Program-made: the position numbers and the translations under genes
Source: Geothrix limicola
GTDB lineage: Bacteria; Acidobacteriota; Holophagae; Holophagales; Holophagaceae
Assembly: GCF_030268085.1 (NCBI RefSeq)
Contig: NZ_BSDE01000001.1
Span: 62,001-126,000 of the forward strand
DNA: 64,000 nt
Direction: 5' to 3'
Part shown: piece after piece, positions 53,164-62,149 of the stretch
Position numbering within the stretch: position 1 is the first letter of the stretch
How the letters are laid out: each line of letters opens with the position of its first letter
The notes under the pieces: generated by a model
Told to the model about the DNA's origin: nothing
The model's input: the letters and a program-made list of their open reading frames with translations, nothing else
Databases searched by the model: none

Positions 53164-54474
53164 TTATTTCCCGAGGTCTTTGAGCGCTTCGACCAGCCGC
53201 TCGGCCGCGCCCTGGGTGCGTTCGACGGGGGTGGCGTAGGAGAAGCGGATCCACTCGGCGCCGTAAGGGCTGAAGAAGGCGCCGGGCACCACCGCCACGC
53301 CATGGTTCTCGGCGAAGTGCTGGCCCAGGGGTTCCGAATCGGCCCAGCCCTTGGCTTTCAGGCCTTCCGCGACGTTGATGAAGGCGTAGTAGCCCTGGCC
53401 GATGATGTGCGTCAGCCCCTGCTTCTTGAGGAATTCGCGGATCCAGGCGCGGCTCGCGCGGCAGGGTCCGACGATGGGCGCGGCGGCCTCCTGCAGGCCC
53501 TTCTCGTAGGCGGCCATGGCCACGGCGAGGCTGAAGAAGGAGGGGATCACGGTGTGCGAGGCCTGGGCCACGATGGTCTTCACCACCTCGGCATCCGCCA
53601 GCAGGTGGCAGTTGCGGATGTTCGATCCGCCCAGGCTCTTGGTGATGCCGTCGAGCACCATCAGGCGCTTGCGCAGGGCGGGCTCGAAGGCGCGCAGCAG
53701 CACGTTCACATCGTAGGGCTCGTCGTCGCCCACGGCGTGGTACATCCAGTCGAAGAGCACGAAGGCGATGCCCGCCTCCAGCGCGGCGCGGGCGAGTTCG
53801 ATCTGCCGCTGCAGCGTGAGGGTCTGGCCCGTCGGATTATCGGGGCTGGTGATGACGAGGCCAGCCACCTTGCGGCCGGTCTTCGCGGCTTCGGCGACGC
53901 AGGCGCGGATGCCCTCTTCCGAATAGGCCCAGCCTTCCTCGGCTCGGCCGGGGGCCCACATCACGTTGGCGCCGACGCCGTACGGCCCCCAGTTATAGCT
54001 GATCCAGGGCACGCGGCTGACGACGATCACGTCGCCCTGGCGGCCGTGACCGAGGGCCAGCATGGCCTGGTAGGCCTTCTGCAGGCCGTCGCGGCCGCCC
54101 TGGGTGCCGATGACGTTGGCGGTACCCCAGCCCGTGTCGGGAGCGAGCTTCCAGTAGGATTCGGCGACGATCTTGCGATAGGCCTCGGTGCCGAAGGGCA
54201 TGTCGTAGGCGGTGCCGTGCTGCTTTTGCAGCTCGAAGGCGCGGTCCAGCAGGGCCTCGGGCACGCCGGGCAGCGAGGCGCCGCCGTCGCCTTGGCTGGC
54301 GTCGAAGATGGGCACGCCGGGCTGTTTCTCCTGGAAGACCTTCAGCGATTTGTTGATGAGGAACATGCGCGACGCGGGAATCGGCGCGAGCTGCCCCAGG
54401 TGATCACTCACGGGGACGAGGTTCGCCGCGGGCACGGCGAAGGCGGGAGTCTCGGGAGGGAGCAGGTTGGACAC
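53164..54474 (-). CDS. Fold-type I aminotransferase (class I/II)
   Basis: A 436-residue PLP enzyme. ITSPDNPTGQ (Asn213), FDWMYHAVGDD (Asp242, Tyr245) and DGITKSLGGSNIRNCHLL (Schiff-base Lys279) give the PLP site; WIRFSYATP contains the substrate carboxylate arginine. It is related to aspartate-type aminotransferases but the first 50 residues are atypical, so the substrate is not predictable. The start is a GTG with TTGGAGGACCC upstream. It lies directly upstream of the ligase-M20 fusion, and a hairpin leader lies in front of it. Confidence 0.9.
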   Translation of the reverse strand: MSNLLPPETPAFAVPAANLVPVSDHLGQLAPIPASRMFLINKSLKVFQEKQPGVPIFDASQGDGGASLPGVPEALLDRAFELQKQHGTAYDMPFGTEAYRKIVAESYWKLAPDTGWGTANVIGTQGGRDGLQKAYQAMLALGHGRQGDVIVVSRVPWISYNWGPYGVGANVMWAPGRAEEGWAYSEEGIRACVAEAAKTGRKVAGLVITSPDNPTGQTLTLQRQIELARAALEAGIAFVLFDWMYHAVGDDEPYDVNVLLRAFEPALRKRLMVLDGITKSLGGSNIRNCHLLADAEVVKTIVAQASHTVIPSFFSLAVAMAAYEKGLQEAAAPIVGPCRASRAWIREFLKKQGLTHIIGQGYYAFINVAEGLKAKGWADSEPLGQHFAENHGVAVVPGAFFSPYGAEWIRFSYATPVERTQGAAERLVEALKDLGK

Positions 54475-54520
54475 GGGTCCTCCAAGGGCGGGCGCGGCGC
54501 AGGTGGGCCGATATGAAAAG

Positions 54521-54548
54521 GTCGCCCCCGCGGAACCGCAAGGGCGAC
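54521..54548 (-). promoter_or_regulatory. Terminator-like leader hairpin before the aminotransferase gene
   Basis: Read on the minus strand, GTCGCCC and GGGCGAC form a seven-base-pair stem enclosing a G+C-rich loop, followed by CTTTTCATAT. It ends 47 bases before the aminotransferase start. The region between 54590 and 54720 is A+T-rich and likely contains the promoter. The layout (promoter, tiny open frame, hairpin, gene) is that of an attenuator. Confidence 0.55.
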
Positions 54549-54552
54549 AAAC

Positions 54553-54588
54553 TCAGTCTAAAGAATAGCAGCGGAACCGCTTCTGCAT
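54553..54588 (-). CDS. Possible 11-residue leader peptide
   Basis: A short minus-strand open frame (MQKRFRCYSLD) starts at an ATG about 110 bases before the aminotransferase gene and stops five bases before the terminator-like hairpin. It has no clear ribosome site, so it may be fortuitous. The DNA word GCGGTTCCGC occurs inside this frame and again inside the hairpin loop, which could permit alternative pairing. Confidence 0.3.
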   Translation of the reverse strand: MQKRFRCYSLD

Positions 54589-54725
54589 GGACCGAGAATT
54601 TGGTGAAGGCAATTCAAAAGGCAAAAAAATTGACGATGTGTTGAATTGGAGACGGCCGGATCGCGAGCATTTCCGGGGCCCGCGGCTGCTAGGTCGAAGG
54701 CTGATTATCGATTCATTAAAGTGCT

Positions 54726-56039
54726 TTATGGCGCTCCTGCTCCTTTGTCTTTGTGTATGAAAGAGCGGGCACCCGGGCCGGAGTAGTCCTCCACGCGATG
54801 CCCCCGCCCGCGCAGCAGGTAGCGGTAGCTGAGCAGGCCCTCCAATCCCACGGGGCCGCGGGCGTGGATGCGGCCCGTGCTGATGCCCACCTCGGCGCCG
54901 AATCCATAACGGAACCCGTCGGCGAAGCGCGTGGAGGCGTTGTGGAAGACGCCCGCCGCGTCGACCTCGGCGAGGAACCGCGCGGCGACCTCGGCATCCT
55001 CGGTGACGATGGCCTCCGTGTGTCCGCTACCGTGGGCGCGGATGTGGGCGAGGGCTTCGTCCAGATCCGTCACCACCTTGAGGGCGAGGATGGGCGCGCC
55101 GTACTCCGCCTCCCAGTCCGCGTCGGTGGCAGGCAGGAGATCCGGCGCGATCGCTCGGCAGGCCGCGCATCCGCGCAGTTCCACGCCGCGGGGGGCGAGG
55201 TCGGCCACAAGGGCCGGAAGAAGGCGTTCAGCCGCGCCGCGATGAATCAGGACCGTCTCCACCGCGTTGCAGGCTGAGGGATACTGCAGCTTCGCGTCGC
55301 GCACGAGGGCGACGGCCATGGTGGTGTCGGCGGCCTGGTCGAGCACCATGTGGCAGACGCCGTCGGCGTGACCCAGCACGGGGATGCGCGTGGCCGCCTG
55401 GAGGCTCTGCACCAGCTCGCGGGATCCGCGGGGGATCACCAGGTCGATGAGATCGGGGCGCTGCAGAAGCACCGCGACGGCGGCGCGATCGCCGAGGCCC
55501 TGGATCGCCGTTTCGGGCAGATCGGCGTCCCGAAGGGCGGACTGCACGGCCTCCAACAGGATGGCGTTGGAGTGGCGGGCCTCGCTTCCGCCCTTGAGCA
55601 GGGCGGCGTTGCCGCTCTTGAGCGCCAGGGCGCTGATCTGGATGAGGGCGTCGGGCCGCGATTCGAAGACGACGCAGAGCACGCCCAGGGGGCAGGCCAC
55701 CCGGGTGAGTTCGAGGCCCTCGTCCAGATCGCGGCGGAGCTGGATGCGGTGCAGGGGATCGGGCAGCCCCGCCACGGCGCGCACGCCCTGGGCCATGGCG
55801 GCCACTTTGGAGGAGTCGAGCTTGAGCCGCTGCAGGCTGGACGCGTCAATGACGCCTTCGGCCGCCCGGACGTCTTCCGCGTTGGCTTCAAGGATGGCGG
55901 CCTGCCGTTGTTCCAACAGATCCGCCAGGCGAAGCAGCACGCCGGCACGTTGCTCCGAGCTGGTGGTGGCCAGCCGGCGCGAGGCGGTCCGGGCGGCCTC
56001 GGCCTTGGCTTGAATGAGGGAGGGCGATTCCAGGCTCAT
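54726..56039 (-). CDS. proA: Gamma-glutamyl phosphate reductase
   Basis: ProA reduces gamma-glutamyl phosphate to glutamate semialdehyde in proline synthesis. It is 437 residues long with VFESRPDALIQISALALKSGNAALLKGGSEA, VLGHADGVCHMVLD and the catalytic Cys257 in YPSACNAVETVLIH, then FGAEVGISTGRIHARGPVGLEGLLSYRYLLRG. The ATG is two bases after the proB stop (TGA-G-ATG), so the two are a coupled pair. The C-terminus (RGHRVEDYSGPGARSFIHKDKGAGAP) is slightly longer than usual. Confidence 0.96.
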   Translation of the reverse strand: MSLESPSLIQAKAEAARTASRRLATTSSEQRAGVLLRLADLLEQRQAAILEANAEDVRAAEGVIDASSLQRLKLDSSKVAAMAQGVRAVAGLPDPLHRIQLRRDLDEGLELTRVACPLGVLCVVFESRPDALIQISALALKSGNAALLKGGSEARHSNAILLEAVQSALRDADLPETAIQGLGDRAAVAVLLQRPDLIDLVIPRGSRELVQSLQAATRIPVLGHADGVCHMVLDQAADTTMAVALVRDAKLQYPSACNAVETVLIHRGAAERLLPALVADLAPRGVELRGCAACRAIAPDLLPATDADWEAEYGAPILALKVVTDLDEALAHIRAHGSGHTEAIVTEDAEVAARFLAEVDAAGVFHNASTRFADGFRYGFGAEVGISTGRIHARGPVGLEGLLSYRYLLRGRGHRVEDYSGPGARSFIHKDKGAGAP

Positions 56040-56040
56040 C

Positions 56041-56892
56041 TCAGGCTCCCTTTGGTGCGGCGAGGAAGTGGGTGCCCACGGGCTCACCGGCGAGGATCTG
56101 ATCGAGGATGCGAGGCACGAGTCCCGAGGCCAGCACCACGGGCACACCCGCCCGCGCGGCCACGCGGGCCGCCTCCACCTTGCTGACCATGCCGCCGCGG
56201 CCGCGTTCCGAGGTGCCTTCGAGGTTCACCTGCAGGTCGGCGCCGAAGGCCACTTCGGCCAGGGGCGTCGCTTCGGGATCCAGGCCCGGGTTGCCCGTGT
56301 GCAGGGCGCTCACGTCGGAGAGCAGCACGAGCAGGTCGGCCTCCAGATGCGCGGCGACGAGGGCCGACAGATGATCGTTGTCGCTGAAGATCGGCGTGCG
56401 GCCCGGGGAGGGACGTTCGAGCTCCAGCGTGGAGACCGTGTCGTTCTCGTTGAGCACGGGGATGGCACCCAGTTCCAGCAGGGTGTCCAGCGTGTGACGG
56501 AGGTTGGCATGGCGCAGGGGATCGGCGAAGTCGTCCTCTGTGAGCAGCACCTGGGCGGCGCAGAGGCCCATGCGGGCGAAGCCCTCCTGGTAGATGGACA
56601 TGAGCTTGCCCTGGCCGACGGCCGCGCAGGCCTGCTTTTGCGCCATGCCCCCGGGCTTCACGCCGAGCTGGCGGGCGCCGAGACCCACCGCGCCCGAGGA
56701 CACGAGCACGGGCTGGGTGCCCCGGCGGCGCAGCTCGGCCACGGTCTCCATGAGGCCGTAGAGACGGCTGAGGACGGGCTGGCCTTCGGCATCCAACACC
56801 ACCTGGGTGCCGAGCTTGACGACGATGCGTCGGGCGCCGTGGAAGGCCATCCGGTGCGCGGAGGCGTGAGTTCGGTCGAGAGCTTGATGCAT
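56041..56892 (-). CDS. proB: Glutamate 5-kinase, short form without PUA domain
   Basis: ProB phosphorylates glutamate, the first and feedback-regulated step of proline synthesis. The amino acid kinase fold is complete: IVVKLGTQVV at the N-terminus, PVLVSSGAVGLGARQLG, PVLNENDTVS, FSDNDHLSALVAAHL, LVLLSDVSALHTGNP, and GTSERGRGGMVSKVEAARVAARAGVPVVLASG. At 283 residues it ends before the PUA domain found in the 367-residue E. coli enzyme. The ATG at 56892 lies 20 bases after a terminator hairpin and a proline-rich leader peptide. Confidence 0.95.
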   Translation of the reverse strand: MHQALDRTHASAHRMAFHGARRIVVKLGTQVVLDAEGQPVLSRLYGLMETVAELRRRGTQPVLVSSGAVGLGARQLGVKPGGMAQKQACAAVGQGKLMSIYQEGFARMGLCAAQVLLTEDDFADPLRHANLRHTLDTLLELGAIPVLNENDTVSTLELERPSPGRTPIFSDNDHLSALVAAHLEADLLVLLSDVSALHTGNPGLDPEATPLAEVAFGADLQVNLEGTSERGRGGMVSKVEAARVAARAGVPVVLASGLVPRILDQILAGEPVGTHFLAAPKGA

Positions 56893-56912
56893 GGATGCCT
56901 GCCAAAAGAAAA

Positions 56913-56941
56913 ACCCCCGGGTCGGTGGCGACTCCGGGGGT
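56913..56941 (-). terminator. Intrinsic terminator in the proB leader (attenuator)
   Basis: Read on the minus strand, ACCCCCGG and CCGGGGGT pair into an eight-base-pair stem with a 13-base loop. It is followed by TTTTTCTTTT, a textbook intrinsic terminator. It lies about 20 bases before the proB start and after the proline-rich leader frame, so most transcripts that stop here would never reach proBA. Confidence 0.85.
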
Positions 56942-56949
56942 GGATGTGA

Positions 56950-56975
56950 GCTGAGCGATGCGACGACTGGCTCAG
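56950..56975 (-). promoter_or_regulatory. Second hairpin of the proB leader
   Basis: On the minus strand CTGAGC and GCTCAG form a six-base-pair stem (loop 13 bases) between the leader stop codon and the terminator. A first, stronger hairpin (CCTCC...GGAGG around 56978-57001) lies inside the end of the leader frame. Both could exchange with the terminator; CTCCGG at 56994-56999 is the exact complement of CCGGAG in the terminator's 5' arm. Confidence 0.5.
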
Positions 56976-57040
56976 ACCCCTCCTACCGGCTCACCGGAGG
57001 TGGGCTGGCTAGGGCGCGGGTTGAAGGTCGGCTGATACAT
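56972..57040 (-). CDS. Proline-rich leader peptide of proBA
   Basis: A 22-residue open frame that starts at the second of two adjacent ATGs (57043 or 57040; GAGG five bases before the latter) and ends in TGA before the hairpins. Prolines are at residues 4, 8, 10, 13 and 18, i.e. five of 22, encoded by CCG, CCG, CCT, CCC and CCG. It is the only gene-like feature between the decarboxylase and proB. The arrangement matches ribosome-mediated attenuation as known for his, trp or leu operons, here for proline. Confidence 0.6.
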   Translation of the reverse strand: MYQPTFNPRPSQPTSGEPVGGV

Positions 57041-57118
57041 CATGTCCTCACAAGTGTGCCGCCCCGGGGCGCCGGATACAACGGGCAAAGCCATACTGAT
57101 TTTTTATGGATTCATTTG

Positions 57119-58534
57119 TCAGACGGCTTCGGAAGCCTGCTTCAGTGCAGCCCACAGGGCCTCGACATGCCTGCGCTCCGTGGCTTCGGCGCCGATGCTC
57201 ACCCGCAGCATCTGCTTGCCCTTGAGCAGGGAGGGCGTCAGATAGGCCTTGCCGCCTTCGTTGATGCGGCGCGCGATCTCCAGGTTGTGGGCGGCGAGGG
57301 CGGCCTCGTCGAGGCCGGGCCGCAGGTGGCGGATGCACACGGTCTGCAGGGGCACGGGGGCGAGGCGCTCCCAGTCGGCGACGGCGTCCACCTGCTGCAT
57401 CAGCCACTGGGCGTTCTCGAGGTCACGGCGCAGGCGGGTCTGCAGCCCCTCCACGCCCACGTCCATGAGGTAGAACCAGAGCTTGAGGGCGCGGAAGCGG
57501 CGGCCCAGCTGGATGTGCCAATCGCGGAAGTTGCTCACCTGGCCGTCCTGCGCCGTGCGCAGGTAGCTGGGGTTGGTGCTCATGACGCGGATGAGGTGCT
57601 GGGGATCGCGCACGTAGTAGGCGCTGAGATCGAAGCCGACGCCCATCCATTTGTGGGGGTTGAACACGAGGCTGTCGGCGCGCTCCACGCCCGCCCACAT
57701 CCCGCGGCATTCGGGCAGCACCATGGCCGTGCCCGCCATGGCGGCGTCCACGTGGAGCCACATGCCGTGCTGCTCCGCCAGGTCCGCCATGGCGGCGACG
57801 GAATCGATGGAGGTCGTGCCCGTGGTGCCCACACAGGCCACCAGCGCGCAGGGGCGGAGGCCGATCTCCAGGTCCTTCTCGATGGCCTCCTGCAGAAGGT
57901 CGAGGCGGATGGCGTGGTTGTCGTCGGTGGGGATGAGGCGCAGGAAACTGCGGCCGAAGCCCGCCAGCAGCGCGGCCTTTTCGATGGAGCTGTGGCCCTG
58001 GTCCGAGGCGTAGACCACCAGGGGCGCCTCGCCGCTCTGGAGGCCTTCCTCGTTCTGGGCGTAGTCCGAGCCCTTCTCGCGGGCGCAGAGCAGGGCCGTG
58101 AAGGTGGCCGTGCTGGCCGTGTCATGGATGACGCCGGTGAAGGCCGGGCTCAGGCCCACCATCTGGCGCAGCCAGTCCATGACCACTTCTTCGACCTCGG
58201 TGGCCGCGGGGCTCGTCTGCCAGCTCATGCCCTGGGCGCCGATGCCCGAGGCGGCCAGGTCGCCGAGGATGGAGGCGTAGCTCGTGTTGCTGGGGAAGTA
58301 GGCGAAGAAGGAGGGGTGGTTCCAGTGGGTGATGCCCGGCATGACGTCGCGGTCGAGGGCCGCCAGGGCCTGATCCATGCGGCCCCCGTGCAGGGGCGGA
58401 TGATCCGGGAAGGCTGCGCGAACCTCGCCGGGCTTGGCCGGGCTCATGACGGGCAGGCGCTCCAACCCTTCGCGGTACTCCGCGATCCAATCCACGAGCT
58501 GGTAGCCGAGGCGACGGAATTCTTGGGCGTCCAT
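57119..58534 (-). CDS. Aromatic-L-amino-acid decarboxylase family PLP enzyme
   Basis: A 471-residue group II PLP decarboxylase. HWNHPSFFAYFPSNTSYASILGDLAASGIGAQGMSWQTSPAATEVE is the family N-terminal block; His181 stacks on PLP; VDAAMAG (Asp263) and NPHKW (Schiff-base Lys295) are the PLP site. The C-terminal half has LRTAQDGQVSNFRDWHIQLGRRFRALKLWF, the conserved arginine-rich helix. It is closest to enzymes that decarboxylate Tyr, Trp, Phe or dopa, but the natural substrate cannot be read off. It is 226 bases upstream of proB on the same strand, with the proB leader in between. Confidence 0.9.
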   Translation of the reverse strand: MDAQEFRRLGYQLVDWIAEYREGLERLPVMSPAKPGEVRAAFPDHPPLHGGRMDQALAALDRDVMPGITHWNHPSFFAYFPSNTSYASILGDLAASGIGAQGMSWQTSPAATEVEEVVMDWLRQMVGLSPAFTGVIHDTASTATFTALLCAREKGSDYAQNEEGLQSGEAPLVVYASDQGHSSIEKAALLAGFGRSFLRLIPTDDNHAIRLDLLQEAIEKDLEIGLRPCALVACVGTTGTTSIDSVAAMADLAEQHGMWLHVDAAMAGTAMVLPECRGMWAGVERADSLVFNPHKWMGVGFDLSAYYVRDPQHLIRVMSTNPSYLRTAQDGQVSNFRDWHIQLGRRFRALKLWFYLMDVGVEGLQTRLRRDLENAQWLMQQVDAVADWERLAPVPLQTVCIRHLRPGLDEAALAAHNLEIARRINEGGKAYLTPSLLKGKQMLRVSIGAEATERRHVEALWAALKQASEAV

Positions 58535-58605
58535 GGCGTTCTCCTGAGATCAGCGTACCGCCTGCGGAGGGCCAGGCGAACGTCGATCTTGAGGGCCGCT
58601 CTGCT

Positions 58606-59382
58606 TCAGTGGTGGGCCTCTTCAGCCGCGGGGGAGATGGGCTTGAAGAACTGCACCTTCCCGCTGGCCAGGTTGTAGAGGGCGGGGACGATCCAGAGCT
58701 TCTCGCTGCCCACGCGCTCACGAAGCAGGGCGGATCGGTCCAGTATGTTCTGCGCCTGCCTGCGCGCGTTGGCCTCTTCGAGGCGCGCCATGTAGGCCTT
58801 GCCATCCTCGTTGGGATCCTGGGGGGTGGTCTCCAGCAGGCCCGCCATGCCGGATTGCAGGGCCCAGAGGTTGCCCGGGAGCGGTTTGCCGTTGGCTTCG
58901 CGGATGGCTTTGACGGCGCCGCAGCTGGTGTGGCCCATGAGGACGATGAGCTTCGAGCCCAGGTGCTCGACGGCGTACTCGGCGGAGGCGATGCCCTGCA
59001 GGTCCGGCGCGTTGCCCGCCTCCCGGATGGTGAAGAGGCGGCCCGCCTCCTGATCGAAAAGCAGGGCATCGGCCACGCGGCTGTCCGAGCAGGTGATGAC
59101 GACGGCGAAGGGGGCCTGGCCGTTCGCCAGCGCCGCGCGCATGGCCGCGTCGTGGCCCGTGTCCAGGGTGCGCGTGCGCCGGCCCGCCACGAACCGCGCG
59201 TTGCCCGCGCTGAGTTCCGCCAGCGCGGCGCTGGGGCTGTCGGGCGCCTCCGCGGCGGGCGCGGGGGCGTGGGAGGCCGGTGCCGCCGCATGGGCCGGAG
59301 CCTTGGATTTGGCGGGAGCCCCATGTTCCTGAGCCACGAGGGCGAAAGACGTGGCAAGCAGAAGGGCGGAAAGGCGGCGCAT
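58606..59382 (-). CDS. Periplasmic beta-carbonic anhydrase
   Basis: A 258-residue exported zinc enzyme that interconverts CO2 and bicarbonate. A signal peptide and a low-complexity Ala/Pro/His linker (to about residue 50) precede the catalytic domain. The zinc ligands and active-site dyad are present: Cys98 and Asp100-Arg102 in CSDSR, His151 and Cys154 in HTSCGA. The C-terminus (VPALYNLASGKVQFF) matches the usual final strand. Two further segments, GQAPFAVVI and GSKLIVLMG, are typical. It is 71 bases upstream of the decarboxylase gene. Confidence 0.93.
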   Translation of the reverse strand: MRRLSALLLATSFALVAQEHGAPAKSKAPAHAAAPASHAPAPAAEAPDSPSAALAELSAGNARFVAGRRTRTLDTGHDAAMRAALANGQAPFAVVITCSDSRVADALLFDQEAGRLFTIREAGNAPDLQGIASAEYAVEHLGSKLIVLMGHTSCGAVKAIREANGKPLPGNLWALQSGMAGLLETTPQDPNEDGKAYMARLEEANARRQAQNILDRSALLRERVGSEKLWIVPALYNLASGKVQFFKPISPAAEEAHH

Positions 59383-59439
59383 GGCGACTCCAGGGCGATC
59401 TATTCCAGATCGGGAGGAGCGGCCTGCTGGGTGAGTTTG

Positions 59440-59495
59440 CTACTCGTAGCGAAGGGCCGCGGGACCCGCTCCGCGAGGCCAAGCAGGGCGCAGGC
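59440..59495 (-). pseudogene. Remnant of a permease 3' end
   Basis: On the minus strand this short stretch reads ...LGLRPAWPRGAGPAALRYE followed by TAG. It resembles FGLWPALKAAKQDPIEALRYE, the end of the intact permease located about 160 bases away. An 18-base word (TACTCGTAGCGAAGGGCC) is identical at 59441 and 59603. It looks like a degraded duplicate of the gene's end rather than a coding region. Confidence 0.45.
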
Positions 59496-59601
59496 CGAGT
59501 GGGAGGTCGCGCCAGGGGGCGCGACCGATCGCGGGGGAGCAGGCGCCGTGCGTGAGGCATAGCCGAACGCCCAGGCGCTGGCCCACGGACGAAGATGCGG
59601 G

Positions 59602-60900
59602 TTACTCGTAGCGAAGGGCCTCGATGGGATCCTGTTTCGCGGCCTTCAGGGCGGGCCACAGGCCGAAGATCAAGCCCACGGCCGTGCTGACGCCGAAGCC
59701 CAGCACGATGCTCCAGAGGGGGGCCGCCGCGGGGAAGCTGAAGACGAGGCGCACCAGCATGGCGATGCCCAGGCCCACGGCGATGCCGATGGCGCCGCCC
59801 ACGCCGGTGAGGGCGATGGCTTCGACGAGGAACTGCATGGCGATGTCCTTGCGGGTGGCGCCGAGGGCCTTGCGTACGCCGATCTCGCGGGTGCGCTCAG
59901 TGACGCTCACCAGCATGATGTTCATGACGCCCACGCCGCCCACCAGCAGGGCGATGCCGGCGATGAGGATCATGGCCCCGGCGATGCCGCCCGTGATGGC
60001 GCGGAAGGTCTCCAACTGGCCTTCGCTGGTGAAGATGGCGAAGTCGTTGGGGTCCTTGGCCTTCAACCCGCGGCGCGTCCGCAGGATCGAGATGCCCTGA
60101 TCGGTCATGGCCTGCTGCTCTTTGGGATCCTTGGGCACGGTGGCGATGTGGATGGTGTCGCCGTTGCTGTTCTTCACATCGGGGAACATCTCGTCGAAGG
60201 TGCTGAAGGGGATGAGCACGATGTTGTCGGCACTGCCGCCGAGGAAGGAGCCGCGCTTCTCCAGAAGACCGATGACGCGGAAGGCGACGCCGTTGATGAG
60301 CAGTTCCTGGTTGATGGGGTCGCGGTGGAACCAGAGCGCCTCGGCCACGTCGGGGCCGACGACCGCCGTGCGCGCGGAATGCGTGACGTCGGCATCCGCG
60401 AAGAATCGGCCGTCCTCGATGGTGGCGTTGTTCGCCTGCGCGTAGTCGGGCACGACACCCGCCAGGGTGGGGCCATTGGCCTCCTTCCCCTTGCGGTTCT
60501 TGAAGGTGGTGGAGGCGGCCAGGGCGGGCAGGTTCAGGTAGCGTTCGGGGCTCACGGCGGCGGCCAGGGTGTTGAGCCGCTTGAGGGCCTGGGCGTCCTC
60601 CAGGGTGAGATCGCGGCGCTTGCGCTGCTCCTCGGGCGGTCCCGTGGGGCCGCCGCCGAAGCGGGGTTCGTACTTCTGGTACTGGACGAGGGTGGTTCCG
60701 AAACTGGAGAAGGCGCCCGTGATGGCGTCGTTGAAGCCGGCGACGAAGCTCACCATGGCGATGACGGTGGCCACGCCGGACACGATGCCGAGCAGGGTGA
60801 GGAAGCTTCGCAGGCGCTGGACGAGGATGGAACGGAAGGCGAATCGGATGTTCTCGATACCGATGCTGCGGAGGCTGGAGCGGGTTTGGGCGGAGGCCAT
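59602..60900 (-). CDS. FtsX/MacB-type ABC transporter permease (second of pair)
   Basis: A 432-residue permease with one N-terminal helix (FLTLLGIVSGVATVIAMVSFVAGF), a large periplasmic MacB_PCD domain, and three C-terminal helices containing VGGVGVMNIMLVSVTERTREIGVRKALGATRKDIAMQFLVEAIALT, the FtsX signature. It ends in DPIEALRYE. ATG 60900 (MASAQTRSS) is preferred; the frame extends upstream inside the neighbouring gene. Its partner permease precedes it. No ATPase domain is present. Confidence 0.92.
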   Translation of the reverse strand: MASAQTRSSLRSIGIENIRFAFRSILVQRLRSFLTLLGIVSGVATVIAMVSFVAGFNDAITGAFSSFGTTLVQYQKYEPRFGGGPTGPPEEQRKRRDLTLEDAQALKRLNTLAAAVSPERYLNLPALAASTTFKNRKGKEANGPTLAGVVPDYAQANNATIEDGRFFADADVTHSARTAVVGPDVAEALWFHRDPINQELLINGVAFRVIGLLEKRGSFLGGSADNIVLIPFSTFDEMFPDVKNSNGDTIHIATVPKDPKEQQAMTDQGISILRTRRGLKAKDPNDFAIFTSEGQLETFRAITGGIAGAMILIAGIALLVGGVGVMNIMLVSVTERTREIGVRKALGATRKDIAMQFLVEAIALTGVGGAIGIAVGLGIAMLVRLVFSFPAAAPLWSIVLGFGVSTAVGLIFGLWPALKAAKQDPIEALRYE

Positions 60901-60910
60901 GTCAATCCAC

Positions 60911-62140
<1,230 letters not shown>

Positions 62141-62149
62141 GTGAGGCCC

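Noticed and set aside
56893-57043. A proline T-box upstream of proB.
   Set aside because: No T-box consensus or specifier loop structure can be drawn; the leader frame with Pro codons explains the terminator better.
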